A DNA stretch of 64,000 nucleotides from Stramonita haemastoma (GCA_030674155.1 CM060342.1:8217608-8281607), one strand, 5' to 3'. Positions 34,966-48,838 are shown, counted from the first letter of the stretch. Made by a program: numbers and translations. The notes: generated from the letters alone by a model not told the origin.

Positions 34966-36243
34966 TCAGCTAGCACATGCTGCAGCCCTGATAGGAATGC
35001 CATTTTTCCTACTTGCCATAAACCTGTTTCTGCATGGCAAAGGCTCTTTCCTGAACCACCTTCCTCTGTCAGGAACCTTATGGGACAAACCCACATCAAG
35101 CCTTGGAACACCATGCTTTTCCTCTTTTGGATGAGATACAACACCATGCAAACCTACACCAACTGGTTTGCACAAAGATCCCATAGATCTTGTTTCAGTC
35201 ACAGTGGCGGACAATTTCTCACTTTGCCCACTACTTCTCCCTGATGGAGAACAACCAGAAGCAACTGGTTTGGGTAAAATGGGCAGCAGCACCCATCCAC
35301 CCTCCTGCGACTCATCCTCCATGCTAGAAGCTAGCAGAGGATTCATACCTGTCTTATCCAAAGACACATCAGTCAACGCTCTGAAACCCTTCACATCAAC
35401 ATTCTGCGGGTTTGAATCTCTCTGAACCGGGACTTGGACAGTTTGGTTCTTGGTTTTCTTACACTTTCTTTGCTTTCTTTTCCTCTTACTCTGTTTCCTT
35501 TTCCTACATGGAAACTTGTCAACAGCAGCTAACATTGACTGCACAGACTCTTTCAGGGATTTGATCTTATCCTCTAACGCTGATGTCTGTTTTTGCTCAA
35601 GAGTCAAAGTCTTTTTGCTTTCCCTATTCACATTCTCTTGTTCTTCTTCTTCTTCACTCAACCACCTCAACGCTTCATCCCTAATCTGGAAGAATGTGGT
35701 TTGAGGCTTCCTCCCTACCAAATGGCGCAATTCCCTTCTCAACTCTAGCTTGGAAAGACCATCAATAAATCTGTCTCTCAACAAACAATCAGAAAGGGCG
35801 TCTGCCTTCCGCATGTGGATGGACCTCTCCAGGTCCCTCAACACATGCGAGTAGTCCAGGACCGACTCTTCTGGCATCTGGTCCCGACTGTAAAATGCAG
35901 ACAGGAGAGTGGTGATCCGTCGCCTGTCACCAAACACGGCCCTGAGGATGTTGAAAATCTTCTCTGGGGTGTTGGTTTCCTCCAACGTGTGCAGCATTAT
36001 CTCTCTACGAGCCACTCCCTTCAGGTGGCTATAGATGTAGTATGCAGCCATCTCCTCTCTCATAGGGTAGGCTGCCAGGACTCGCTCCACTTCCAGAGAA
36101 AAGTCCTCCAGTGACAAATCTGTCACATCACCGGAGAAATGCTGCAGTTCAGGCGGGGACAAACATCTCGTCTCCTCGTATACCATGGTAGTCGGCTGAG
36201 CTGTGTGTGTGTGTGTTACGGTAAGATAAAACTGACCTGCCAT
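34966..36243 (-). CDS. Gag-like protein of the LTR element
   Basis: An intact 425-codon ORF. The open frame extends a little into the LTR, but the first ATG downstream of the LTR is at 36243, overlapping the primer-binding site. Residues about 40-210 resemble the capsid domain of metazoan Ty3/Gypsy-type and PNMA-like Gag proteins: an FSGD-type start, a helical core with VFGDRR and LLSAFYSRDQ, and LLRDRFIDGL. A glutamate-rich segment follows, then a strongly basic cluster (KRKRKQRKCKK) where a CCHC zinc knuckle would normally be; no such knuckle is visible. Gag proteins form the particle that packages element RNA. The ORF has no stops or frameshifts, in keeping with recent activity. The last ~150 residues are unrecognised. 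Confidence 0.8.
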   Translation of the reverse strand: MAGQFYLTVTHTHTAQPTTMVYEETRCLSPPELQHFSGDVTDLSLEDFSLEVERVLAAYPMREEMAAYYIYSHLKGVARREIMLHTLEETNTPEKIFNILRAVFGDRRRITTLLSAFYSRDQMPEESVLDYSHVLRDLERSIHMRKADALSDCLLRDRFIDGLSKLELRRELRHLVGRKPQTTFFQIRDEALRWLSEEEEEQENVNRESKKTLTLEQKQTSALEDKIKSLKESVQSMLAAVDKFPCRKRKQSKRKRKQRKCKKTKNQTVQVPVQRDSNPQNVDVKGFRALTDVSLDKTGMNPLLASSMEDESQEGGWVLLPILPKPVASGCSPSGRSSGQSEKLSATVTETRSMGSLCKPVGVGLHGVVSHPKEEKHGVPRLDVGLSHKVPDRGRWFRKEPLPCRNRFMASRKNGIPIRAAACAS

Positions 36244-36259
36244 CCTGCTCGCAGCGCCA
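36242..36259 (-). other. Primer-binding site
   Basis: The minus strand reads TGGCGCTGCGAGCAGGAT starting two bases inside the LTR end. TGG pairs with the CCA 3' end of a tRNA, and TGGCGC is a common start of retroelement primer sites. The tRNA species is not assigned. Confidence 0.75.
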
Positions 36260-36261
36260 AT

Positions 36262-38035
<1,774 letters not shown>

Positions 38036-38490
38036 ATAATAATAGTAATACATGGAACTTGTATAGCGCTATATCTTGTAAAAACAAATCAAAGTGCTTG
38101 CATTCGACCTACACATCACACAAACAATCAATAACAATCTATGGTCCTAGCAAATTCGAACGTACTCACACACACAAGCGCGCGCGCACACACACACACA
38201 CATGCACGTACACACACATGCACGCGCGTGCCCCCCCCCACACACACACACAAACCCACCCACAAAGGCTATACACTTTGGCAGGTAGGTGTCGAAGGCG
38301 GGGACAGACAAGAGATGGAAACAGAAGGAAAAAATCTTAGGTTTGAAATAAGTGTGTCTTGAGGTTGGATTTTAAAGTGTCATAAGTAGGCTTTTGCTGG
38401 AAGGAGAGAGGGAGGTCATTCCAGATCAATGGACCAGAAACAGAGAAAGAGCGGCGGCCAACGGTAGATAGGTTGACTATTAGGCTATCA
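38036..38490 (-). mobile_element. CR1/L2-like LINE 3' end
   Basis: An AAT run and ACATGGAACTTGTATAGCGC, TATATCTTGTAAAAACAAAT mark the 3' tail. A CA/C8 stretch lies at about 38165-38250. Further in, the minus strand encodes LSTVGRRSFSVSGPLIWNDL, matching the C-terminal part of the 9.3-9.7 kb LINE. The LTR element has inserted into its AAT tail. Confidence 0.8.
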
Positions 38491-38629
38491 GTTTCAAGCA
38501 CAGAAGAAGACCAGGCACTAGGGCTCGGCATTCCACCCAATATGGCCATGAATTAAATCTTGCACCCCCACCAGGGATCCCAATACCAGTTGTTCTTGCT
38601 GTTTTAAGGAAACAAACAATAATATTAGT

Positions 38630-39035
38630 GGATTGGTGGTCTAGGTGTAATGCACTTGTCAAGAAAATGAAAAGTCCGGGTCAGAGTATGCGGTGGTTCG
38701 AATCTTGTTTGGGCTCAAAACTTTCCCCCCATCCATTAGACTATGAGTGGTGGTCTGGGCGTTAGTCTTTTGGATGAGACAATAAATTGAGAGAACACAT
38801 CTTTTATTTGGCACATGTAAAAGAACCCACGGCAACAAGGGGGTTGTCCCTGGCAAAATTATGTAGAAAAAAGCCACTGTGATAAGGAAACAAATACAGT
38901 TATAGACAGGAAAAAGAAAAAAAATAATGGGTAGGCCCTGCACTTGTGGTGACGCGCTGACCCCAGGAAGAGCAGCCCTAATTTCATGCAGAGAAATCTG
39001 CTGTGACATGAAGTGGTATAAAATAAAATTTAAAA
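38630..39035 (+). mobile_element. SINE-C, full length
   Basis: A tRNA-like head is visible: GTGGTCTAGGTGTAATGCAC (A box TGGTCTAGGTG) and GGTTCGAATCT (B box, about 38695-38705). The core TTTTGGATGAGACAATAAAT follows (compare TTCGGATGAGACTATAAACC in SINE-B), then AAAGAACCCACGGCAACAAG, CTGACCCCAGGAAGAGCAGC and GAAATCTGCTGTGACATGAA. Truncated copies occur at 29.1, 45.1 and 47.9 kb. Confidence 0.8.
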
Positions 39036-39039
39036 ATTT

Positions 39040-39309
39040 CATAGCAAAGCGTTTGTTAAAATGGTATGGGCATGGCACAAGGTCAAAAGGACTTGCAAAA
39101 ACAATACTGCAAGGCACTGTCCAAGGAGGAAGAAAAAGAGACAGACCAAGGAAGAGATGGGAGGGCAACATCAGCCAATGGATAGGCCTAGAACTCAACA
39201 AAAACCCCAGAAAGGCAGAACAGAGAGAGGAATAGAGGGAGCTGGTTGTCAAGTCTTTGGGGGGTGCCCCCATGGTTGCCAGACTAACTTCACTAAGAGA
39301 TAGACTGAC

Positions 39310-39352
<43 letters not shown>

Positions 39353-39360
39353 AGTTTCTG
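39040..39360 (+). mobile_element. RTE-like LINE 3' fragment and GATA array
   Basis: It encodes KWYGHGTRSKGLAKTILQGT and RPRKRWEGNISQWIGLELN with little frame damage, ending near 39297. A GATA array (about 39309-39352) follows, as at 5.6 kb. Confidence 0.75.
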
Positions 39361-39640
39361 GCCTTCCAGATTACCACCATACCCCTATGCACAGCAAAAG
39401 ATTGGGGGGTTTTGTTGTTGGTTGGTTCCTTACTTTTTTTGTGTTTGTTTTTGTAAGGGCGGGGGGGGGGGGGGGGGGGGGGGGGGTTAAATGCAAGCAC
39501 CCTTACGAAACGATGGGTGCAATGTTACATCAAAAGTATGAGTTTCTGATAACAACAACAACAACAAATGAGGGGTGAGGGAGTAGGCCTACAACAGAAG
39601 CCGGAAGAATATTATTAAATCATAATCATAGCAGTTTTGG
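39361..39640. other. Intron 1 start region with G-tract
   Basis: A run of about 27 G (39460-39486) preceded by T/G-rich DNA. No coding signal is seen. Confidence 0.5.
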
Positions 39641-39647
39641 CGCCTAC

Positions 39648-39800
39648 CTGATCAGTGTCTTTTCCCGTCACCAGTTTCGTCAGGCACGGACAACAGAACG
39701 TGTGGAAACAGGGCAACAGTTTGGGTTCACGCCCTCGGTAAGGCTCCAAACATATGCTGCAAGTAACTCGGCTGTCCACTTCGACTCCGCCCGTCGCCAT
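39648..39800 (-). CDS. RING/B-box/coiled-coil/C1q protein, exon 1: start and RING finger
   Basis: This exon encodes residues 1-51 of a predicted 915-residue protein (five exons: 39800-39648, 31371-31252, 27654-27476, 27338-25450, 20985-20579; 2748 bases with stop). RING ligands: C14-x2-C17-x13-C31-x-H33-x2-C36-x2-C39, completed by C73-x2-C76 in exon 2, a C3HC4 RING as in E3 ubiquitin ligases that recruit E2 enzymes. The motif CSICLEPYRGREPKLLPCFH is typical of TRIM RINGs. The ATG at 39800 (AAATATGGCG) has a strong Kozak context; an in-frame ATG at 39812 is weaker. Donor CAG/GTAGGC at 39648, phase 0. There is no signal peptide, so a cytosolic protein is expected even though C1q domains are usually secreted. 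Canonical TRIM classes end in SPRY, NHL, MATH and others, not C1q. Confidence 0.85.
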
Positions 39801-40100
39801 ATTTCTGCTCATCAGACAAGACAAGGCTTTTCGTCGGACTTGTCTGACTTGGTTTCGGTTTCAGTTTCGATCACGTGATTCGAAAAACCAAATTTCGTTC
39901 CTCGGCCAGGCTGCAGGTTGAAGGTTCGCCAATGGTGAGATTTTCGCGTATGCAACCACTTTTACCCACCGATAAGGTAGCCGCATGCCTTGTTTTTTGT
40001 GGTGGGTGTATAAAAAATTTACGGCCCAGCGGAGATTTTCGATTTGGGGAATGTAAACAGGCACATCCCGACTTCCGGGAGCTGTGATTATAGAAGAGGA
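39801..40100. promoter_or_regulatory. Probable promoter of the RING/C1q gene; SINE-B type-2 tail at 39915-40080
   Basis: Bases 39801-39914 are unique sequence directly upstream of the start and should include the 5' UTR. They are followed by AAGGTTCGCCAATGGTGAGA, CGCGTATGCAACC and GATAAGGTAGCCGCAT, the type-2 SINE-B tail. No TATA box is evident. Confidence 0.4.
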
Positions 40101-40235
40101 AGTGAACATGTCTGAAATTGGTATACTAATTCTGGGACTACCCTTCTCATTTTCAGTATTTTGATCCATCCCTAGACTAGATCAAAATTAATGAGAGTGA
40201 GGGGGCGAGGGGGTGGATAAATGATTACGGATGGA

Positions 40236-40236
40236 G

Positions 40237-40293
<57 letters not shown>

Positions 40294-40375
40294 AGGCACG
40301 CACGCACGGAGGCTCACACATACACACACACACATCATACACACACACAGACACACAGACACAGACACAGACACA

Positions 40376-40433
<58 letters not shown>

Positions 40434-40640
40434 AGGCTCCAAACATATGCCCTCCACATTGACTTACCCAGGCTTTGCGCAAATCCATAGTCTTCCGAGA
40501 CTGATGGGCGCCTGCTACTATATATATATAACTGTGAGAGCACCCCTGAAGACTTGACAACCGGTTCCCTCCATTCTTCTATCTCTGTTCTGCCGTTTTC
40601 AAAGTTTCGTTGAGTTCTAGGCCTGTCCATTGGCTGATAT
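40236..40640. repeat. CA array and inverted RTE-like LINE 3' end
   Basis: A compound CA array at about 40236-40432 with GCACGCACGCACGG and CAGACA interruptions. Bases 40536-40640 are the minus-strand copy of the LINE 3' end (CACCCCTGAAGACTTGACAA ... GAGTTCTAGGCCTGTCCATT). Confidence 0.85.
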
Positions 40641-40654
40641 CATTATATCATTTA

Positions 40655-40988
40655 TTTATTTTATTTGTTTATTCTTTTATATCAAGGATAATGGAATAAG
40701 CACTCATGTGCTTTTTACATCTAGTCCTCGTGTGCACGCAGTTTTGTAAATCATGTCATCTGTTCTCTCCGGCACACAATGGCCTACTCTTATGAAAAGT
40801 GGAACAGGTTTTAACGTGTGTGCAAGATGTTCTGCGTGTGTTAGCACACGGACCTCGGTTTACAGTCTCATCCGAAGGACTGTTTGGGGAGAGTGGAGTC
40901 AGCACTCCAAGGGGAAAAGCCCCTCGAACAGGACTCGAACCCGGGTCGTCAAACTGCAAGCGCAGTGTTCTGACCACTAGGCTCTCCT
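40655..40988 (-). mobile_element. SINE-B, full length, tail type 1
   Basis: It runs from TTTATTCTTTTATATCAAGG to the head CTGACCACTAGGCTCTCC; the B box in reverse reads GGACTCGAACCC. A good full-length minus-strand copy. Confidence 0.9.
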
Positions 40989-41065
<77 letters not shown>

Positions 41066-41190
41066 GAGAGAGAGAGGAGAGAGAGAGAGAGGGCAAGGCA
41101 AGGCAAGGCAAGGCAAGGCAAGGCAAGGCAAGGCAAGGCAAGGTCCATCCTCGGAAGAGACAGACAGACAGACAGACAGACAGAGGTGTT
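40989..41190. repeat. (GA)n, (AAGGC)n and (GACA)n microsatellites
   Basis: GA/GGA at about 40989-41092, AAGGC pentanucleotides at 41096-41140, and CAGA tetranucleotides at about 41157-41184. The three types are adjacent with almost no spacer. Confidence 0.95.
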
Positions 41191-41224
41191 CTCTCCCTTA
41201 ATGTTGGAATAGTGTTAAAAACAA

Positions 41225-41480
41225 ATCCAGTAATTCCTACCAGTACACAATGGCCTACTCTGCCGTAAGGTAGAACACGGGTTTTAACACGTACACAGAA
41301 TATTCTGCGTGCGTTTGTTCATGGAACCTTAGTTTATAGTTTCATCCAAAAGACTTTCAGGGGGAGGGGAGGGGGGGGGGGGGGGGAGGGAGGGAGGGGG
41401 GGGGGGTAGGTACCAACGTTAACTCCAGGGGGAAATTCTCCTTGAATAGGTGGGTGTCTCAGAGATGGCTCGAACCCATG
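41225..41480 (-). mobile_element. Decayed SINE-B relative
   Basis: CCAGTACACAATGGCCTACT, TTCTGCGTGCGTTTGTTCAT, TTCATCCAAAAGACTTTC and GTTAACTCCAGGGGGAAA are in reverse SINE-B order, with a G-rich expansion at about 41360-41406. Confidence 0.65.
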
Positions 41481-41523
41481 TTATCAGGTTTTGAGCTGAA
41501 CACTTTACAAAAAGTTATAAAAA

Positions 41524-41808
41524 AGTTAAAGTCTGTCCCGAGCCTTAAGGCTCATCAGGCCGGTGCTTATCCCGGTTTCTGTGGCGTCAAGCGACTGAGA
41601 GTCATAGACTTCCCCCTGGATAGGTCGCCAGTCTATCGCAGGGTTAACCCAACACAAGGTTAGTACCCCTTTTACACCTGGGTGGGGTGAGAAAATAGCC
41701 GTAAAGTGCCTTTTCCAAGGGGACAACGCCATAGCTGAAAGCTGGGATCGAACCCGCAACCTTTACATTACGAGTCCAACGCCCTAACCACTAGACTACA
41801 GCAGCGGC
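41524..41808 (-). mobile_element. SINE-A, near full length
   Basis: A box TAGTCTAGTGG, B box GGTTCGATCCC and full body. A 24-base sequence containing ATCAGGTTTTGAGCTGAACA occurs on both sides (about 41483-41506 and 41837-41860), but on the right it is separated from the SINE by about 28 bases. Confidence 0.9.
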
Positions 41809-42094
41809 TAAGTGGTATATACTGCAATTTATGCCATCAGGTTTTGAGCTGAACACTTAACTTCAATGAAAATGTTCTATGGAAAATGCAGAAATTTTTC
41901 ACAGTAGTTGTAACCCCCCAAAACAACAACAACAACAAAACCCCAAACAAACAAAAAACCCTAAAACAAACAAACAAACAAAAATCACAACAAAAACTAA
42001 GACATCTATCTGGAAGTACACGGAAATTAAATAATTTTTATTCTAACTGCACTGACAGAATTGAGTAAAAAAAAAATTTCAAGGAACATTTTTA

Positions 42095-43080
<986 letters not shown>

Positions 43081-43612
43081 AAAAGGCCTTCCTAAAATTG
43101 CCGAACTCGAAACCATGGAAGAGTAGGCTTTTTTTTTTCTTTTTTTTTTTTTGTCCTCGGAAGAGTAGGCCTATTTTCCTCTGATTGTCTCTTCGGTACA
43201 TGTTCCATCATTCTGCCATGAAAAAAAAAAATTAAAGGGTGATTTGAAGTGTCACACTGACCCACTTTTAATAGGAACATATTATTTGATCGTGGCTATA
43301 AATAAATAGGCTGTTCTACTTTTGCCACGTAAGGAAACGAAGAGACCATCATGGAAGATATAGCCTATAAGGGGAATTCCCTATTTTGTTTCCCGTGATT
43401 CTCTGGTGGTAGTCCTCAAAAGGTATCATTGAGCGAAAGAAATAGGTCTTCTTAAACTGATGGAAAAAAGTTCTTTTCCTTTCACACACGATAAAAAAAT
43501 ATGTATCCAGAAAATAGTTATATATATTACCATACCTTTTAGTCCATTTTCAAGAAAGAATATGTGTTCTAGCTGGATATCGCAACTTCAAAACAACTCG
43601 GCGGAGGGAACC
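43081..43612. other. Upstream of the tentative first exon
   Basis: Mostly unique, with T/A homopolymers near 43130-43152. No core promoter motif stands out. It could contain the promoter of the nSTAND/ankyrin gene. Confidence 0.3.
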
Positions 43613-43697
43613 ATGAATCGATGCGACATAGGCCTACCTGCGGCACCTAGCCTATCATCGAAAGCCGCAGACGAACTTTTTGTCACCCTAGACAAAG
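43613..43697 (+). CDS. Tentative first exon of the nSTAND/ankyrin gene
   Basis: An ATG in good context (GGAACCATGAATCG) opens 28 codons (MNRCDIGLPAAPSLSSKAAD and onward) and a phase-1 donor GACAAAG/GTACGT at 43697. The next exon at 46813 needs exactly phase 1, and joining gives an uninterrupted frame. Upstream sequence is otherwise unassigned. No domain is visible, so the link rests on phase and position only. An alternative is that the real first exon lies elsewhere in 43.7-46.8 kb or upstream of the window segment. Confidence 0.35.
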
Positions 43698-45961
43698 GTA
43701 CGTTCATAATATCATTTTGTGATGAAAACAGGGTATTATATGTACAGATATTGTAGAATATGCATGCATGAACACACATAATGTTTCGTTCGGACGTAAT
43801 CCGGCATTTGGTTTATACTTTCTCGAATGTGATTTAGGCCCTAGGCCTATCAGCACCACCTACTCAAGGTTTGTTTTTTCGTGATTCGTCTGCCTTGGGT
43901 TAAAATAAGTCTATTATCATAAAACAGAGCAGTTGACTTGACGTGATCAACGGTAGCTCAGAGGCGAATGGTGGGTTCGTGGTTCCTCTATTTGAAGCCT
44001 TAATATATTTGATGATCGTCATGCGTGGCCAGCGGGAAAAAAAAAAAAAACGATTTAATTTTTGCACTTTAGGCCTAGTAGTAGGCCTAGTAGGCTTGTC
44101 AGGTATCTCCAATGATTATCCAGTCGACTCTTCAGGCGTTGTTGTTGAATTAGCTCGGTTGAATGTGTCAGCGTACACGTAAAATCAAGCATACACGTAA
44201 AATCAAGCCATTCCCCTCTGCAGTACTAAAAAGATAAACGTCACAGTTTTCTTTGACAAAGTTGCCAAAATGTAGAAATTAGGTAGGCCTAGCTTACTGT
44301 GTAGCCTGTAGGCCCAACTTTGCAAAGTTTCTAAGTTTCTTGTTGGTGTTCATTCCAAAGCCTTGGCCGGGCTAGGCCTAGTAGTGATTTGAATATGCTC
44401 ACAGTATTATACTGCATAAGAAATCCCCTCCCCCCAAAAAAAAAAAAAAAAAAAAGTAACTTATGTAATACAGTTTTTGTTGCAGTGCACACTCCAGTCA
44501 TCAGACTGATCAGTTTGCAAAAAAAAATATGCTGTGCACAAATAAGAAGGGTTGTGTTGGATAAGACTAAGAGACTTTGTGTCAGAAAAGAAATTCTCCA
44601 AATTGCTGAGGAGTGTGGGTGTGTTGTGTGTGTAGGGGGGGGGGGAGGGGGGGCATGGTTTTGGCAGTTATATCTTGCTTTTAAAAAATGGTACATAATA
44701 CTATAGTAGGTATCTGACAGTCTTTGAAGACTGTGGACAGTATGAAGTTGCACTCTAGGCTCTAGCGCGCATAGCCTGGGTATTATATAATACACACACT
44801 CACAAACACACACACACATTATACACACAACTTTGCTGAATTCTTAGTATGTGATTTTGAGTAGGAACAGATTAACATACTTTACTCTCATTCGGATGAG
44901 ACTATAAACCAAGGCCCCATGTGCGAATGCACGCAGAACATCTTGCGCTCACGTTAAAACCCCATTCCGCCTTTCGGAAGAGCAGGCCATTGTGTGCCGG
45001 TAGGAGTGGATGACAAAATTATAAAAACAAACCAGCATGCACTCGGGTGTCGTGTTTAGACACCATCCCTGAGGGGGGGGGGGGGGGGGAAGGGTAGGCG
45101 CTGCACTTGTGGCGACGCGCTCTCCCCGGGGAGAGCAGCCTGAATTTCACGCAGAGAAATCTGCTGTGACATAAAGTAGTATAAAAAAAAATAAAAAAAA
45201 TAAAAGAAGTACCTCCAGTTTTACATGATATGAAACACCATTACAGCATGCCCCCTTTGCAGGTGTGCTAATTGATATTATAGAGAGATTTGAACACTCA
45301 TGCTGACACAGAATGATATATACTTGAACAAGCAGGAACTTACTGGGCCACAAATGCATGAACGCATGTCTAACATGCGTAGGGTATGCATGCTCAAACA
45401 CACATGCACACTCACGCATGCACACACACAGACACAGACACACACACACACACACACACACAGAGTCCTTTGGATGAGACTATAAACCAAGGTCTTGCGT
45501 GTGAACGCACGCAGAACATCTTGCGCACATGTTAAAACCTGTTCTGCTTTTTGGAAGAGTAAGCCATTGTGTGCCAGTGGGAACAGATGACAAAATTTAC
45601 AAAACTGCATACACATGGGGACTGGATGTAAAAAAGCACATGAATGCTTATTCCATTGTAACAAAGTGGACATACATTTGATGTCCCATCTCTGCACAAT
45701 CCTCGGGAACACAGCACAGCCAGACAGTTTAAGATGTAACCTCTAAAAAGAGGTTGCATAAATTATACAACATTTCACAGTGAAGGCGAAGTGAGCGCAG
45801 CGGAGAGTTTTTGACCACTACCCAAGGAAACAGTATACACAATTCACAGGTGTGTCTGTCTAAATAGAAACACGATGCTGCAATTGTCACGCTCTAATCA
45901 CATAGGAGATATTGATAATCTACTTACCACCCCATCACACCATTATCCTCGAAATAAAAGG

Positions 45962-46057
<96 letters not shown>

Positions 46058-46812
46058 TGCACAAGTAGATAGCACCACAACTCAAAGGTCAGTCACTATC
46101 TATTACTGAACACAGTGAAATCTTGACAAACTCGGGCTACCAACTCTGCGTCACTTCACATAGGCTGTCGAAACTGGCAGACCTGCCAGTGCCTTAATTC
46201 CCTTTGTGTATACACACGTGCAGAAAATCAAATATGCACGTTAAAGATCCTGTAATTCATGTCAGTGTTAGGTCTGTTACAGAAACACAAACATAGGTAG
46301 CATGTATTCCCTAAGTCAGAATACATTTACTTTTATGGTGCAAAAAAAAAAAAGCCTAAACCCAGTTGCATATATATACAAAATTTCATCATTGGTGACC
46401 ATCAGAGCTCCAGCTGAGGAATGAAAAAAAATCCCAGCGAATAAAAGCATAGATGATGGTCACAAAGGTGGGTCTTTTTGTGGTTGTTTTTTTTTTTGGG
46501 GGGGGGGGGGGAGGGAGGGTTATTCCTCAGCTAGAACTCTTTGAGGTTCACCAATGGTGAGATTTTGCATTTGTGGCCGTTTTTACCCACCATTAAAAAG
46601 GTAGCTGCATCGCAACTTTGGGGAAGTTACACAAAGGTGTTGACCATAAAGTAAGCATGATCGTCACAAAGAGAAAACCTTTTGTCTGTCCCTGTTGCAC
46701 CATGTTATAGCGGCTGCTTTCATCCATCACTCAGTGATCATGCACACTGGTTTTTCAAACAGGATCAGTATGATGCACGCTCGTCATGGCACGTTGGACT
46801 GGTGCGTAGCAG
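43698..46812. other. Probable intron: SINE-B and SINE-C pieces, AT array
   Basis: A20-type and G-rich tracts at 44437-44457 and 44633-44652. A plus-strand SINE-B with type-2 middle at about 44885-45060 runs into a SINE-C 3' part (45085-45185). A plus-strand SINE-B lies at 45465-45665, an AT array at 45975-46047, and a minus-strand type-2 SINE-B tail at about 46540-46640. There is no coding signal except the neighbouring exons. Confidence 0.6.
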
Positions 46813-46959
46813 CTGAATGTTCGCCCGATGCTGATACCTCTCCGAGAGCTGCGGTCTCAGACACCCAGGGTAGAGAAGATGGGGAAGACCAAGATACCAC
46901 AACACCTAGTCAGCCCCTTGAGGCACCTGCCCAGGGATCCTCACCTGTTCAGTTACCAG
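46813..46959 (+). CDS. nSTAND/ankyrin protein, exon 2: acidic linker
   Basis: It encodes about 49 residues rich in D, E, S, T, P and Q (ECSPDADTSPRAAVSDTQGR ... PLEAPAQGSSPVQLP), low complexity and probably disordered. Donor CCAG/GTGTGT at 46959 is phase 1; the acceptor CGTAGCAG before 46813 is also phase 1, so the exon is symmetrical. An upstream alternative acceptor (TTTTTCAAACAG before 46763) would lengthen it in another phase. Confidence 0.55.
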
Positions 46960-47309
46960 GTGTGTACCTCTTGAAGTAGTTTTTCTGGGGTTTTTTTTTT
47001 TCCTTTCTTTTTATTTATTTATTTATTATTTTTTTGGTTGGTAAAAAATCTGAGAGGGTTCAAAGAACTTTTGACATTTTTTTAAATGAATGAATGATAA
47101 TAAATGCTTTATTTTATTCATGTTTTATTTTATTTATTCTTTAATATCGAGGATGATGGAGTAAGCGCTTGTGTGGGTTTTTTTTTTTTTTTTTACATCC
47201 AGTCCCCGTGTGTATGCACTTTTGTAAATATTGTCATCTGTTCCTACTGGCACACAATGGCCTACTCTTATGAAAAGCGGAACAGGATTTAACGTGTGCG
47301 CAAGATGTT

Positions 47310-47365
<56 letters not shown>

Positions 47366-47375
47366 GTGTGTGTGT

Positions 47376-47437
<62 letters not shown>

Positions 47438-47589
47438 TGTAGAATTCTGAGGTTCACCAGTGGTGAGATTTTGCGTATGCACCCATGTTTGCCCTGGTTG
47501 CCGCGTTCCACTTTCGGGGATGATGATTTAACAAGACATAGCGTGCATGTGTATTTTTTCAATTTTGAAATGCTATCATCTGTTCCCAC
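46960..47589. repeat. Intron: minus SINE-B, (GT)n, SINE-B type-2 tail
   Basis: SINE-B tail and core at about 47135-47310 (minus), a GT array at 47311-47437 that replaces the rest of it, then TGAGGTTCACCAGTGGTGAG and the type-2 tail to about 47530. Confidence 0.85.
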
Positions 47590-48160
47590 AGATGGGGGGA
47601 TGGGATAGCCTAGTGGTCAGAACATTGCATTGGCAATTTGACGCCCCGAGTTTGATTCCCGTTGGAGGGAATTTTTCCCCGGGAGTTAACATCAGTGCTG
47701 ACTCCACTCTCCCCAAAGTCTTTCGGATGAGACTATAAACCGAGGCCCCGTGTGCGAACACACGCAGAACATCTTGAACACATGTTAAAACCCCGTTCCG
47801 CCTTTCGGAAGAGCAGGCCATTGTGTGCTGGTAGGAGCGGATGACCAAATTAAAAAAAAAAACCAGCATGCACACAGGTGTCGTGTTTAGACACTTGTGG
47901 CGACACGCTCTCCCCAGGGATAGCAGCCTGAATTTCACTTAGAGAAATCTGCTGACATAAAGTGGTATAAAATTTTAAAAATAAAATAAGAACATCTTGC
48001 GCACATGTTAAATCCTGTTCTGCTTTTTGTAAGAGTAGGCCATTGTGTGCCAGTGGGAACAGATGACAATATTTACACAACAGCATACACACAGGGACTG
48101 GAAGAAAAAAAGCACATGAGTGCTTATCCCATTATCCTCGATATAAAAGAATGAAATAAA
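47590..48160 (+). mobile_element. SINE-B (type-2 middle), SINE-C 3' end, SINE-B 3' part in series
   Basis: Head GATAGCCTAGTGGTCAGAAC (A box TAGCCTAGTGG), core to CTTTCGGATGAGACTATAAA, then CCAGCATGCACACAGGTGTC, a direct switch at about 47890 into the SINE-C end CTTGTGGCGACACGCTCTCC, and from about 47990 a second SINE-B from the GAACATCTTGCGCACATG box to TATCCTCGATATAAAAGAAT. Confidence 0.8.
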
Positions 48161-48189
48161 AATTAAAAAATAAATAAAATAAAATCCTA

Positions 48190-48670
48190 CCAAACTGTTC
48201 GACTCTTTCTGAAAAGCAAAACCGGTTTTTGATGAGCGCGCAAAATGTTTCGCATGTGTTTGCATATGGGACCTCAGTTTATAGTCTCATCCAAAGGATT
48301 TTCGGGGAAGTGGAGTCAACCATGAATGGGGTTGTTAAAGTTAAAGTCTGTCCCGAGCCGAAGACTCATCAGGCCGGTGCTTATCTCGGTTTCTGTGGCG
48401 TTAAGCGACTGAGAGCCATAGACTCCCCCCTGGATAGGACGCCAGTCTATCGCAGGGTTACCCCCCAACACAAGGTTGGTACCCCTTTTACACCTGGGTG
48501 GGGTGAGAAAATAGCTGTAAAGTGCCTTTTCCAAGGGCACAACGCCATAGCCGAAAGCTGGGATCGAACCCGCAACCGTTGGATTACGAGTCCAACACCC
48601 TAAGCACTAGACTATAGCGGCGGCTATGAATGGGGTTGAAACCATGTTAATTAGTTTGGCTTTGAAGTAC
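48190..48670 (-). mobile_element. Old SINE-B relic split by a full SINE-A
   Basis: SINE-A occupies 48335-48625 with a 13-base target duplication ATGAATGGGGTTG at 48322-48334 and 48626-48638. Its host is a decayed minus-strand SINE-B (AAATGTTTCGCATGTGTTTG, CATCCAAAGGATTTTCGGGG before; GAAACCATGTTAATTAG after). The SINE-A has two substitutions in the usual GAGCCTAAGGCTCATC box. Confidence 0.92.
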
Positions 48671-48759
48671 TTCTGGAGGGGGGCCAACCGTTAGGTGAAA
48701 AAACTCAGATACAAATGGACATGGATAGGAATTACCGTTTGCCTCACACACTCACACTT

Positions 48760-48785
48760 AAACACGCACACACACACACACACAC

Positions 48786-48838
<53 letters not shown>

